A stretch of DNA of 64,000 nucleotides from CBDAUN01 sp965200645. Its GTDB lineage: Bacteria; Pseudomonadota; Gammaproteobacteria; Arenicellales; JAJDZL01. Below are positions 9,658 through 18,674 of the stretch, piece by piece. Every line of letters starts with the position of its first letter. Positions within the stretch are counted from its first letter, which is position 1. The translations under genes were made by a program, and so were the position numbers. The stretch lies in the NCBI GenBank assembly GCA_965200645.1, contig CBDAUN010000002.1, positions 372,001-436,000 of the forward strand, read 5' to 3'. The notes beneath the pieces were generated by a model. That model was not told the origin of the DNA. It did not search any database and saw only the letters and a program-made list of their open reading frames with translations.

Positions 9658-10621
9658 CCGATCGCGAATTGATGTTCTAGTCAAGTCAATCAGTTACGAA
9701 GCACAGGATATTTTCAGCTTCGATTTAGTTTCTCCGGACGGTTCGGATTTGCCGGAGTTTCAACCTGGTTCTCACTTCGATGTTTTCATTGACGAAGGCA
9801 TCATCCGACAATTCTCGATTTGTAACCCGCCTTGGGATCGGTCTCACTACAAAATTGCCGTATTGCTGGAAGAAGACGGAACAGGTGGGTCGAAACATCT
9901 TTGCCAAGTCACTCGACCCGGCGACATCATTCAGATTTCTGAACCGAGGTGTATGTTCAAGCTGTCTAAGGACGCAAAGCAGCATGTATTGATTGCCGGT
10001 GGTATAGGCGTTACCCCACTGTTGTGCATGGCTTATTGGCTGCAAAGGAATGAGCAACAGTTTGAGTTCCACTACTGTATACGAACAAAGGAAATAGCGG
10101 CTTTTTTAAAGGAAGTTGAACGGTTTAGTGATAGTGGAGAAGTTCAGTTTCACTTTGATGGCGGCGACCCGAGTAAAGGGCTTGATATGAAGTCGCTACT
10201 GGCGAGTCAGGAGAGCGGAAAACATTTATATTACTGCGGTCCGCCAGGATTTATGAATGCATTAAAGGACGCGTCTTCTCACTGGGAGGAAGGAACAGTA
10301 CATTTCGAGCATTTTTCCAGTGAAGGGCTCGAAGTTGCTGCTCGCTCTGAAGAGTCTTTGGATGAATTTCAGGTAAAGATTGCCAGTACTGGCGCCGTAT
10401 ACGAAATTCCATCGTATCAATCTATTGTAGATGTGTTGCGCGAGAACGGATTTGATATCGATACGTCCTGCGAAGATGGGTTCTGCGGAACTTGTCTTAC
10501 CAGGTATTTGGAAGGTGAGCCGGAGCATTTAGATGAGGTGCTAGATGATGAAGATCATGAGGAGTACGTATTAATTTGCTGTGCGAGATCCTTTACACCA
10601 ATGTTGGTGCTTGACCTTTAA
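9650..10621 (+). CDS. Oxygenase reductase: flavin, NAD and plant-type [2Fe-2S] domains
   Basis: About 323 residues, of the phthalate-dioxygenase-reductase/VanB type, carrying electrons from NAD(P)H to a Rieske oxygenase. Domain order is flavin binding (RQFSICNPPWD), pyridine nucleotide binding (GGIGVTPLLCMA), then a C-terminal ferredoxin with C-x4-C-x2-C (CEDGFCGTC) and a distant Cys in LICCARS. The proposed start is TTG at 9650, preceded by GGGAGG, which gives normal family length; the frame also runs open upstream to 9596. It overlaps the AhpD-like gene by 8 bases, suggesting translational coupling. The oxygenase encoded divergently is its natural partner. Confidence 0.9.
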   Translation: MNSRSRIDVLVKSISYEAQDIFSFDLVSPDGSDLPEFQPGSHFDVFIDEGIIRQFSICNPPWDRSHYKIAVLLEEDGTGGSKHLCQVTRPGDIIQISEPRCMFKLSKDAKQHVLIAGGIGVTPLLCMAYWLQRNEQQFEFHYCIRTKEIAAFLKEVERFSDSGEVQFHFDGGDPSKGLDMKSLLASQESGKHLYYCGPPGFMNALKDASSHWEEGTVHFEHFSSEGLEVAARSEESLDEFQVKIASTGAVYEIPSYQSIVDVLRENGFDIDTSCEDGFCGTCLTRYLEGEPEHLDEVLDDEDHEEYVLICCARSFTPMLVLDL

Positions 10622-10639
10622 TTTCTGTTCCAACATTGG
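10598..10639 (+). other. 10-bp perfect inverted repeat around the reductase stop codon
   Basis: CCAATGTTGG at 10598-10607 is matched by CCAACATTGG at 10630-10639, with a 22-base loop containing the reductase stop. No T-run follows, so it is not a standard intrinsic terminator. It may be an mRNA 3'-end stabiliser, or chance. Confidence 0.4.
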
Positions 10640-10691
10640 CTGTTACTGTGGCGTTTCGGCCTATTGCACCAAAGGGTAAATCGACCTGACG

Positions 10692-10700
10692 TGTTATAAT
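10692..10700 (+). promoter_or_regulatory. Extended -10 promoter element ahead of nnr
   Basis: TGTTATAAT is a perfect TATAAT box with the extended TGn motif and needs no strong -35. Transcription would begin near 10707. It would serve the run nnr-tsaE-ami-mutL-miaA and marks where the catabolic block ends and the conserved housekeeping block resumes. Confidence 0.6.
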
Positions 10701-10759
10701 TTTTGCGATGTAAGGAGCCCCTTCAACGCTTAGTCCACCCAAGTCAATTCACCACCTTT

Positions 10760-12271
10760 TTGGATCGGAATTTACTTTATTCACGAGTTCAGTCAGAGAC
10801 AATTGACCGCTACGCAATTGATGACGACAAAGTCTCTGGTTACGAATTAATGCGTCTTGCCGGAAGGCGTGCTTATGGTATTTATTGCGATTGTTGGCCC
10901 GATTTAACGTCTCCCGCCGTGGTGGTCGGACCAGGTAATAACGGCGGAGATGGTTATGTGTTTGCCGCTGAGGCGGTTAACGCAGGGATGAACCCGGTCG
11001 TGTATGAGTTATCAGAGCCGAAGACTGCGGAGGCACAGCAAGCTAGACTAGACTTTATCAATTGCGGAGGAGTCTGTGTTGAATTTGATGGTGGTGTCGC
11101 GAACCTAGGAAGTGACTCGATTGTCGACGCAATTTTTGGAATTGGCTTAAAGCGAGAACCGAAAGACAAATGGCGTGACGCCATCAAAGCGATTCAATCA
11201 TCGAGTCTACCTGTAATGTCACTTGACATTCCATCGGGTCTTGATGCGGATACCGGTGCCGAATTGGGTATCGCCGTACGTGCAGACATCACTGTAGCCT
11301 TTATTACTCGAAAAGTAGGGTTCCACACGGGGCATGGTCCTAAGAACTGTGGAAAAGTGTTTGTTGAGTCTTTAAATGTCAGTAGTGAGATATATAGTCG
11401 TGTGGATAACATGGCAATATTAATATCTAAAGAAGATGTTGCAGCCCTACTACCAAGACGTTCTGCTTCTGCTCATAAAGGATCGGTAGGTCGAGTAGTC
11501 ATTGTCGGTAGTAATTTAACGATGGAGGGGGCAGGTTTGATGGCAGCACATGCAGCTTACCGCACTGGTGCAGGACTGGTCTCACTTGCGTTAAAACTAA
11601 ATCATCACTATGCCATCGCACCATTTATAAAACTATCTATGGCAGTTTCTCCGGAAATACGTCTATATTTCTCGGATCAAAAGCGTGTTCTTAACAAAGC
11701 GATTTTGGGTGCGGACGTTATTGGAATTGGTCCAGGATTAGGTAACGACCAGTGGGCCAAGAGTATGTGGAGGAAAGCACTAAATTCAGGTCATTCGCTG
11801 GTAGTGGATGCGGATGCATTGAACCGGCTTGCTCAAAGACCGGCTTACAATGAAGATTGGGTGCTCACGCCGCATCCAGGTGAAGCGGCGAGGCTGCTGC
11901 GTGTGACTACAACAGATGTTCAGGCAAATCGCCCCGCTGCTGCTCAGGAGATTCAAAAGCGTTATGGTGGCGTATGCGTTTTGAAGGGGTCAGGCACACT
12001 AGTGGTTTCAGCAAGTGATTTTTGGGTATGCGATAGGGGAAATTCAGGTATGGCTACCGCAGGTATGGGTGATATTCTGACTGGTGTAATTTGTGCTTTA
12101 AAGGCACAGGGTTTGAGCTCTTTAGAGGCCGCAATGTGTGGTGTTTGGCTGCATTCGAAGGCCGCAGATGATTGTGCCCAGTTTGACGGGGAAATAGGAA
12201 TGATGGCCACTGATCTGTTGCCGAAAATTCGCCAGAACTTGAATCAATTGATCAATGCAAGCGCAAGTTAA
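10760..12271 (+). CDS. nnr: Bifunctional NAD(P)HX epimerase / dehydratase
   Basis: A two-domain YjeF protein that repairs hydrated NADH and NADPH. The N-terminal epimerase half has GPGNNGGDGYVFAAEA and DAIFGIGL. The C-terminal ADP/ATP-dependent dehydratase half has KGSVGRVVIVGS, GIGPGLG, DADALN, TPHPGEAARLL and NSGMATAGMGDILTG. The frame is open from 10703, but the strong -10 box places the RNA start after that point, so TTG at 10760 (about 503 residues, near the usual length) is proposed. The start remains uncertain because no ribosome site is obvious. It overlaps tsaE by 17 bases. Confidence 0.93.
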   Translation: MDRNLLYSRVQSETIDRYAIDDDKVSGYELMRLAGRRAYGIYCDCWPDLTSPAVVVGPGNNGGDGYVFAAEAVNAGMNPVVYELSEPKTAEAQQARLDFINCGGVCVEFDGGVANLGSDSIVDAIFGIGLKREPKDKWRDAIKAIQSSSLPVMSLDIPSGLDADTGAELGIAVRADITVAFITRKVGFHTGHGPKNCGKVFVESLNVSSEIYSRVDNMAILISKEDVAALLPRRSASAHKGSVGRVVIVGSNLTMEGAGLMAAHAAYRTGAGLVSLALKLNHHYAIAPFIKLSMAVSPEIRLYFSDQKRVLNKAILGADVIGIGPGLGNDQWAKSMWRKALNSGHSLVVDADALNRLAQRPAYNEDWVLTPHPGEAARLLRVTTTDVQANRPAAAQEIQKRYGGVCVLKGSGTLVVSASDFWVCDRGNSGMATAGMGDILTGVICALKAQGLSSLEAAMCGVWLHSKAADDCAQFDGEIGMMATDLLPKIRQNLNQLINASAS

Positions 12272-12689
12272 TTCACTACTGGAAATGCAAGAACTCGGTG
12301 AGCAGCTATCTGCCGAGTTTATTCCGGGACAACACTGGCACTTCAATGGTCCCTTAGGTGCCGGTAAAACAACCCTGATTCAATCAATATTTGCTGCCAT
12401 GGGTGTTAGTGAACCGGTGCTTAGCCCCACATTTTCAGTGTTTGAACCTCACACTACGGGCAAAGGAGCGCAACTGCTTCACATAGACCTGTACCGAATT
12501 GAATCGCCCGATGAATTAATTCATACGGGTTTGGATTTTTACGAGCATAGCGACTGTTCGTGGTTTATTGAATGGCCTTGTCGTGGCGGGAGCATGATTC
12601 CGCAACCCGACGTTAATGTCACTATAGAGTATGACCGCAGCAATCGAAAAGTTACTGTTCAGAAACTGAATATTGGTGATGACGGATGA
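12255..12689 (+). CDS. tsaE: tRNA t6A synthesis ATPase TsaE
   Basis: A 144-residue P-loop ATPase needed with TsaB, TsaC and TsaD to place threonylcarbamoyl on A37 of ANN-decoding tRNAs. The Walker A motif is GPLGAGKTTLIQ; SPTFSVFEPH and LLHIDLYRIESPDEL are the family's other hallmarks, followed by FIEWPCRG. It overlaps nnr by 17 bases and the amidase gene by 4 (ATGA), so the three are very likely translated from one message. Confidence 0.96.
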   Translation: MQAQVNSLLEMQELGEQLSAEFIPGQHWHFNGPLGAGKTTLIQSIFAAMGVSEPVLSPTFSVFEPHTTGKGAQLLHIDLYRIESPDELIHTGLDFYEHSDCSWFIEWPCRGGSMIPQPDVNVTIEYDRSNRKVTVQKLNIGDDG

Positions 12690-13858
12690 CAAGGTTGCTT
12701 AAGAAGGTTCCCTTGTGGGTTGTCGGATTGGCATTGACTGTCATTGCATTTTCTGTTGAGGCGGCCTTATTGAATGATGTTCGCTTACGCCATCACCCCG
12801 ACCGAACCAGGTTGGTTTTTGACTTAAGTGATAGCGTACAGTATCGATTCTTGGATTTAGATAATCCGGCCCGAATTGCCATAGACTTAATTGGTATTGA
12901 AGATGTCAACATTCGTACCAAGTTTCCAAATCTATCTCCAAATATTAAAGATGTTCGAGTCGGTCGGCACCAGGGGTGGATTAGGTATGTTGTTGAATTC
13001 AAGAAAAAAGTTGATGTCGAGCATTTTGTGCTAAAGCCGAATGAAGCCTACGGAGACCGAATTGTCGTCGACATGTATCCCAACGGGAGTAGAAAAAAGA
13101 AGTCGAATAAAAACCTGGATTTTGATCACTCAATGCGTGATGATAAGTTCATCGTAGTCATTGACCCGGGTCACGGGGGTGAAGACCCCGGTGCGGTTGG
13201 TGCTAAACGTACTTATGAGAAAACTGTAGTTCTCCAAATTGCCAAGAGGTTGAAAAAAGAGATTGATTCCGTACCGGGTATGCAGGCAGTGCTCACACGA
13301 AACGGTGACTACTACATATCTTTGCGGCGTCGTATTCAATTTGCCGCAGAACAAGGGGCCGACTTATTCCTATCCATTCACGCTGATGCCTTTACCAAAA
13401 GGTCCGCTAAAGGAATATCTGTATTTAGGTTGTCGCGCAGAGGAGCTTCAAGCGAAGAAGCACGCCTATTGGCAAAAAAGGAAAACGCTTCTGACTTGGT
13501 TGCCGGTGAAGAATTCCACCACCATAATGAAGATGTTCAGGCCACATTTGCGAACATGGCCTATACAAAACAAATTCATCGCAGTACGGATCTGGCAGAT
13601 CAGTTGCTGAAGCAACTCCGATCCGTAGGAAATATGCATGGGAATTATGTTGAACACGCAGGATTTGTTGTGCTGAAATCTTCTATACCCTCAGTTCTCA
13701 TTGAAACTGGATTTATCTCTAACTTGAATGAAGAACAGCGCTTGAAAAGCGGTAAATATCAGGCACAGTTGGCCAAGGCTATCAGAAAGGGAATAGTAGC
13801 ATTCGTTGCCCAAGATCCGGTCGTCAAGGAGACAGCTTGGTACAAGTCACGTGCCTAG
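12686..13858 (+). CDS. amiB: N-acetylmuramoyl-L-alanine amidase with AMIN domain
   Basis: A 390-residue exported cell-wall amidase that cuts septal peptidoglycan during daughter-cell separation. An N-terminal signal peptide ends near residue 27 (FSVEAA). The AMIN targeting domain follows, and then an Amidase_3 domain whose zinc ligands lie in DPGHGGEDPG, the Glu of RTYEKTV and LSIHADA, with IETGFISN near the end. No LysM repeat is present, unlike some AmiB proteins. The tsaE-ami-mutL order is conserved in gammaproteobacteria and supports the AmiB name, though AmiC cannot be excluded. Confidence 0.92.
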   Translation: MTRLLKKVPLWVVGLALTVIAFSVEAALLNDVRLRHHPDRTRLVFDLSDSVQYRFLDLDNPARIAIDLIGIEDVNIRTKFPNLSPNIKDVRVGRHQGWIRYVVEFKKKVDVEHFVLKPNEAYGDRIVVDMYPNGSRKKKSNKNLDFDHSMRDDKFIVVIDPGHGGEDPGAVGAKRTYEKTVVLQIAKRLKKEIDSVPGMQAVLTRNGDYYISLRRRIQFAAEQGADLFLSIHADAFTKRSAKGISVFRLSRRGASSEEARLLAKKENASDLVAGEEFHHHNEDVQATFANMAYTKQIHRSTDLADQLLKQLRSVGNMHGNYVEHAGFVVLKSSIPSVLIETGFISNLNEEQRLKSGKYQAQLAKAIRKGIVAFVAQDPVVKETAWYKSRA

Positions 13859-13881
13859 TGGAATGGGAAGATCGTAGATAA

Positions 13882-15648
13882 ATGGAACAACGCATTCGCA
13901 AACTTGATGAGCGGGTAATCAATAAGATTGCCGCAGGCGAAGTGGTGGAACGACCGGCTTCGGTACTTAAGGAGTTGATTGAGAACAGCATTGATGCACA
14001 CGCTCGTCATATCGAAATTGAAGCCGAATCAGGCGGAATGAAGCTGATTAGAATTCGCGATGACGGTCAGGGAATTGCCGGGGACGACATTGTGCTTGCG
14101 CTATCGCGACATGCCACAAGTAAATTACATGATTTTGACGATATTGAGAAAATTCAAACACTTGGTTTTCGCGGTGAAGCACTACCAAGCATTGCATCAG
14201 TTTCAAGACTACAACTAACGACGCGACAGCAAGGAGAAGCCCATGGCTGGCATATCGCTCAGGATGCTGGAGTCGACGTTCAACAACCGAAGCCGAACCC
14301 ACACCAAGTGGGCACAACCGTTGAAGTGCAGGACTTGTTCTACAACGTTCCCGCTAGAAGAAAATTTCTACGTACAAATGCAACGGAATATTCCCATCTT
14401 GACAGAGTTGTGAAACAGACCGCTCTGAGCCGTATGGATGTTCGAGTGGAATTCACACATGGAAAAACCCATGTAGTTTACGAAGCAGCCAGCAGTGAGT
14501 TGCAATTGAAGAACCGTCTAGGGATGGTATTTGGCCCTGATTTTGTTGATCAGTGTATTAGAGTCGAAAGCCAAACGAGTGACATGAAGTTACATGGATG
14601 GATTAGTGTTCCGGATCTCACACGTGCTCAACCAGACCGGCAATACTTTTTTGTAAATGGCCGGTGCATCAAGGACCGAAGTGTGATGCATGCCCTAAGG
14701 CAGGCCTATATGGATGTTTTGTATGACGGCTCCAGATACCCAATCTGTGCGCTGTTTTTGGAAATCGCACCGGACTTGATAGATGTGAACGTGCACCCAG
14801 CAAAGTCAGAAGTGCGATTTAGAGTTCACAGGCATGTTTACAGTTTCGTGGCTCGAAGTTCTCACGAAGCTATTGCAGGTGAGCGTCCAGGTACTGTGCA
14901 CCAACATGTCTACGACGGACAATCGAGCGGTCAAGTGCATTCCCACTACACAGCACAAAATCATTCTATGGAATTTAGGAGTCACATGCCAAATTCAATT
15001 GGAGCAGAGGATTTGTTGCGTGGTGAAAATTCACTGCATACCGATAGGGAGGTAATGACTGAAATACCGCCACTGGGCTTCGCACTGGGACAACTCGGTG
15101 GAGCATTTATTCTGTCAGAGAACGAAAAGGGGCTGGTTATTGTTGATATGCATGCTTCCCACGAGAGAATTCTTTACCAAAAGCTAAAACAGCAATTTGA
15201 CGATTCGAGAGTTGAAGTTCAGCGATTGTTGGTGCCGATTGCGATGAAGACTACAGCGGAAGAAGCAAATACAGCGGAGCTAAACATCGAACAATTTTCG
15301 AAATTGGGATTTGATGTAAGCCGAAGCGGTGAATATCTACTAACAGTTAGAACGGTGCCCCAAGTGCTTCAGCACACTAATGTTGAAAAACTGGTTCGAG
15401 ACATGTTGGCTGACATGATTGAGCATGAAACGAGTGATAGAGTAGAGCAGATTAGGAATGAGATGCTCGCCACCATGTCTTGTCACTCGGCTGTTCGTGC
15501 CAATCATCGACTTACAATGATGGAAATGAACCAGTTGCTTCGCGATATGGAATCAACGGAGTTTTCTGGTTACTGCAGCCACGGTCGACCTACTTGGAAG
15601 CAAATTACAATGAAGGAGCTTGACAAGTTGTTTTTCAGAGGACGATAA
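13882..15648 (+). CDS. mutL: DNA mismatch repair protein MutL
   Basis: A 588-residue GHKL ATPase that links MutS to strand removal. N-terminal motifs are ELIENSIDAHA, DDGQGI and TLGFRGEALPSIAS. The C-terminal dimerisation domain keeps most of the metal-dependent nicking motif found in organisms without MutH: DMHASHERILYQ from D422, SCHSAVRA and CSHGRP. The last Glu of the DQHA(x2)E(x4)E pattern is Gln here, so nicking activity is not certain. It sits between the amidase gene and miaA, as in related genomes. Confidence 0.96.
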   Translation: MEQRIRKLDERVINKIAAGEVVERPASVLKELIENSIDAHARHIEIEAESGGMKLIRIRDDGQGIAGDDIVLALSRHATSKLHDFDDIEKIQTLGFRGEALPSIASVSRLQLTTRQQGEAHGWHIAQDAGVDVQQPKPNPHQVGTTVEVQDLFYNVPARRKFLRTNATEYSHLDRVVKQTALSRMDVRVEFTHGKTHVVYEAASSELQLKNRLGMVFGPDFVDQCIRVESQTSDMKLHGWISVPDLTRAQPDRQYFFVNGRCIKDRSVMHALRQAYMDVLYDGSRYPICALFLEIAPDLIDVNVHPAKSEVRFRVHRHVYSFVARSSHEAIAGERPGTVHQHVYDGQSSGQVHSHYTAQNHSMEFRSHMPNSIGAEDLLRGENSLHTDREVMTEIPPLGFALGQLGGAFILSENEKGLVIVDMHASHERILYQKLKQQFDDSRVEVQRLLVPIAMKTTAEEANTAELNIEQFSKLGFDVSRSGEYLLTVRTVPQVLQHTNVEKLVRDMLADMIEHETSDRVEQIRNEMLATMSCHSAVRANHRLTMMEMNQLLRDMESTEFSGYCSHGRPTWKQITMKELDKLFFRGR

Positions 15649-15657
15649 GCAACACCT

Positions 15658-16626
15658 TTGTCTTTCAAATTCAATACAAATGCCACGCAGTCGACAGTGG
15701 TATTCCTCATGGGTGCGACCGCATCCGGAAAAACGGATCTAGCCATAAATTTATGTCGCCGATTTCCGTTCGACATCATTAGCGTAGATGCCACGCAAGT
15801 CTATCGCGGTTTGGACATCGGCACTGCCAAGCCCTGTGCTGAAATATTGAAGCAGTTTCCACACAGGCTGATCAACAATTGCGACCCGCAAGAGCGATAT
15901 TCAGCGGGACGTTTTGTTGAGGATGCATCGAAGGAGATTCAAAACTCGCTCAGTAATGGTAGAATTCCTCTGCTAGTTGGTGGGACGATGTTCTATTTTC
16001 ATGCTCTGACTAAAGGATTATCGCCATTGCCTCGGGCATCCGAGAGTATCGGAGCGAAAATTCAGGAACGAGCTTCTCAAATTGGCTGGCCAGCATTACA
16101 TGGAGTGTTAACAGAGATTGATCCTGGCACTGCATCTAGAGTAGATCCCAACGATTCTCAAAGGATTCAAAGAATGCTTGAAGTTTATTACATGGAAGGT
16201 AAAACCGCAGGTTCGTTTATGCATGATAGTCCTCCAAAGTCGATGCCTTATCGCAGGGTGTCAATGGTGGTTTCAGGTGGCGACCGTGATCTTCTTCGAA
16301 GCAGAATTGTTACAAGGTTCAAGCAGATGCTGCAAAGAGGCTTCATTGATGAGGCTAGACAGCTTTATGAAAGACCTGACCTGGACTCATCAATGCCGTC
16401 CATGAAATCGGCTGGATACAAGCAGGCTTGGGATTACTTTGATGGTCAAATCGATTATGACACTATGGTTGATAAGTCGATTCTGGCTACCAGTGCTATT
16501 GCAAAACGACAATTGACATGGCTGCGAAATACAAGTGCACAAGTCTGGGTCGATGGAAGTAAACCCACTGCCCTGAATTTAATTACGAGTTATTTTGAGG
16601 CAAGAAAGGATTTAGAATTAAATTAA
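15658..16626 (+). CDS. miaA: tRNA dimethylallyltransferase
   Basis: About 322 residues. It adds the isopentenyl group to A37 of tRNAs reading UNN codons. The phosphate-binding loop is MGATASGKTDLAI, and DATQVYRGLDIGTAKP is the family signature; the central LVGGTMFYFHAL and C-terminal KRQLTWLRN are also typical. The start is TTG at 15658, nine bases after the mutL stop, without a strong ribosome site; the first few residues are therefore uncertain. The mutL-miaA-hfq order is conserved. Confidence 0.95.
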   Translation: MSFKFNTNATQSTVVFLMGATASGKTDLAINLCRRFPFDIISVDATQVYRGLDIGTAKPCAEILKQFPHRLINNCDPQERYSAGRFVEDASKEIQNSLSNGRIPLLVGGTMFYFHALTKGLSPLPRASESIGAKIQERASQIGWPALHGVLTEIDPGTASRVDPNDSQRIQRMLEVYYMEGKTAGSFMHDSPPKSMPYRRVSMVVSGGDRDLLRSRIVTRFKQMLQRGFIDEARQLYERPDLDSSMPSMKSAGYKQAWDYFDGQIDYDTMVDKSILATSAIAKRQLTWLRNTSAQVWVDGSKPTALNLITSYFEARKDLELN

Positions 16627-16742
16627 GTAATTATTTCGTAGAACAAATGTTGAAAAAGATTGTCTGAACAAAGGATTGTAAATTTTATTTTCATCTCCAT
16701 ATACAACAGGGAAACCAATGACAAGATTAAAGGAGATTATTC

Positions 16743-17006
16743 ATGTCGGATAGACAGAAGCATAGTTCGGTTCAAGATTCTTATTTGAACCAACTACGTA
16801 AACAGAAAGTGCCAGTATCAATTTACCTTGTAAATGGAATTAAGCTTCAAGGGCAGATTGAGTCTTTTGACCGTTTCGTGGTCATTCTAAAGGCGACTGT
16901 GAACCAGATTGTGTACAAACACGCAATATCTACTATTGTTCCCGGTCGTTCAGTTCAGTTATACAGAACTGAAGAGTCGAATCAGTTGAACACGGTTGAA
17001 GAATAG
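16743..17006 (+). CDS. hfq: RNA chaperone Hfq
   Basis: An 87-residue Sm-like protein that forms a hexameric ring and pairs small RNAs with mRNAs. Sm1 (VNGIKLQGQIESFD) and Sm2 (YKHAISTIVP) are intact. The residue usually Gln in the FDQF stretch is Arg here (FDRF), near the RNA-contacting face. The C-terminal tail is short and ends acidic (NTVEE). AAGGAG precedes the ATG. The 116-base gap after miaA may hold a separate promoter. Confidence 0.97.
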   Translation: MSDRQKHSSVQDSYLNQLRKQKVPVSIYLVNGIKLQGQIESFDRFVVILKATVNQIVYKHAISTIVPGRSVQLYRTEESNQLNTVEE

Positions 17007-17043
17007 TCTTTATAACTGAGTTCGGATAAAGTAACCGTTCAAC

Positions 17044-18447
17044 GTGACGGGACCAAAGCAAACCGAAAATTATCCTGAAACCACTGAGTTGCTGCTAGAA
17101 CGAACTGTGATCGTTCAGCAGCATCCCGGTGGAAGCAGTTCCGATATCGACAGTACTGAAGAAATTCGGTTACTCGCAGAATCTGCGGGATCGGAGGTGG
17201 TCGGTGAAATTCGTTCAAGGCGGGTCCGACCGCATGCCTCTACCTTCATTGGTAAGGGCAAACTTGAGGAACTCAAGTTCATAGTAGCATCCACAGATGC
17301 CACGTTAGTTGTTGTCGACCATGCAATTACTCCGGTTCAGGAACGTAACCTGGAGCGTAGTGCACATTGTCGGGTCATTGATCGAACTCGCCTGATTTTG
17401 GATATTTTTGCATTAAGGGCGTCAAGTCGAGAGGGGCAGTTACAAGTTGAATTGGCTCAGCTTAAGCACCTATCGACTCGGTTAGTGCGTGGATGGACTC
17501 ACCTTGAAAGACAAAAGGGTGGTATTGGACTGCGTGGTCCTGGTGAGACACAACTCGAAACCGACCGACGTTTAATTGGGCGAAGAATCAAAACTCTCAC
17601 AAAGCGCCTGGAACGAATTGGAACTCAGCGGGAACTGCGTCGCAGTAGCCGCAAGAAGGTACCCATTCCAACTGTAGCTTTGGTGGGCTATACCAATGCC
17701 GGGAAGTCTTCACTGTTCAATCGATTAAGTGGTGCGAAGGAATATGCGGCAAATAAGCTGTTTTCGACCTTGGACCCAAAAATGCGCAGAGTCATGCTAC
17801 CGGGATTTGGTGCGGTGATTTTGTCAGATACAGTAGGATTTATTCGCGAATTGCCACATGGGCTAATTTCTGCATTTCACGCGACATTGGAAGAGGTGGC
17901 GAATGCTGCCATTTTGGTACACGTGGTTGATGTGACATCAGTCAATCGTGAAGCCGAAATTGAGAATGTCGATACCGTGCTAGAGGAAATTGGTGCATCA
18001 GACATTCATAGGGTTTTGGTCAACAACAAAATTGACATTAGCGGCGATTCACCACATGTGCAGCGTACATCATCGGGCTTAGTTGAGCAATTATGGATGT
18101 CGGCGAAGACTGGAATGGGGATGGAAAACTTGATCGATGCACTTTCGGATTACTTTAAGCAGGGTCGTGTGCAGGCGCAAATTTGCCTGCCGCCGGCCGC
18201 AGGAAAACTGAGATCTCAAGTCTTTCAAAAGTTTGAAGTTCTGAGCGAAACATTTCTGGAATCCGGCGCTGTTGTGATGGAACTTGAACTGATGCAGAGC
18301 GATGTTGGCTGGTTAAACGCCAATCAAAGTTTTCGACCTGAATACTGGCGAATTAAGCCAGAAGAAAAAGTGGTTGAACAACTTCGAGACCACACAGAGC
18401 GTATTGCAACAACTGAAGATTGGCAAGCCAAAATATCAGTTGGTTAG
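17044..18447 (+). CDS. hflX: GTPase HflX
   Basis: A 467-residue GTPase that binds and splits stalled 70S ribosomes. The N-terminal nucleotide-binding region includes RRVRPHASTFIGKGK, the Gly-rich linker is GGIGLRGPGETQLE, and the G domain has GYTNAGKSSLFN (G1), DTVGFIRELP (G3) and NKID (G4). It is about 40 residues longer than E. coli HflX, mostly at the C-terminus. The start is GTG at 17044; no good ribosome site marks it. It follows hfq by 37 bases, the conserved hfq-hflX pair. Confidence 0.94.
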   Translation: MTGPKQTENYPETTELLLERTVIVQQHPGGSSSDIDSTEEIRLLAESAGSEVVGEIRSRRVRPHASTFIGKGKLEELKFIVASTDATLVVVDHAITPVQERNLERSAHCRVIDRTRLILDIFALRASSREGQLQVELAQLKHLSTRLVRGWTHLERQKGGIGLRGPGETQLETDRRLIGRRIKTLTKRLERIGTQRELRRSSRKKVPIPTVALVGYTNAGKSSLFNRLSGAKEYAANKLFSTLDPKMRRVMLPGFGAVILSDTVGFIRELPHGLISAFHATLEEVANAAILVHVVDVTSVNREAEIENVDTVLEEIGASDIHRVLVNNKIDISGDSPHVQRTSSGLVEQLWMSAKTGMGMENLIDALSDYFKQGRVQAQICLPPAAGKLRSQVFQKFEVLSETFLESGAVVMELELMQSDVGWLNANQSFRPEYWRIKPEEKVVEQLRDHTERIATTEDWQAKISVG

Positions 18448-18467
18448 CGAAATATCAAGCGTATAAT
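18440..18467 (+). promoter_or_regulatory. Predicted sigma-70 promoter for hflKC
   Basis: TTGGTT at 18440-18445 and a perfect TATAAT at 18462-18467, with 16 bases between. It begins inside the last codons of hflX. RNA would start near 18474, leaving a leader of about 200 bases before hflK. Confidence 0.55.
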
Positions 18468-18674
18468 TAATTTTCGATGGGGAAACAGACAAATTAAATC
18501 CCATTCATTTGAATCAATTTATGTATCGCAATGGAATTAGTTTTGCATTGCGTTCAATTTTGCATGTTCACCAATATCACCACTGGATTGAAGAACGCTC
18601 ATGTACGGAATCGAGTGGGATTGTTTTGTTTACTCATTAAAGACATATAACTAGTAACTGAGGTTAAGAAGAAA

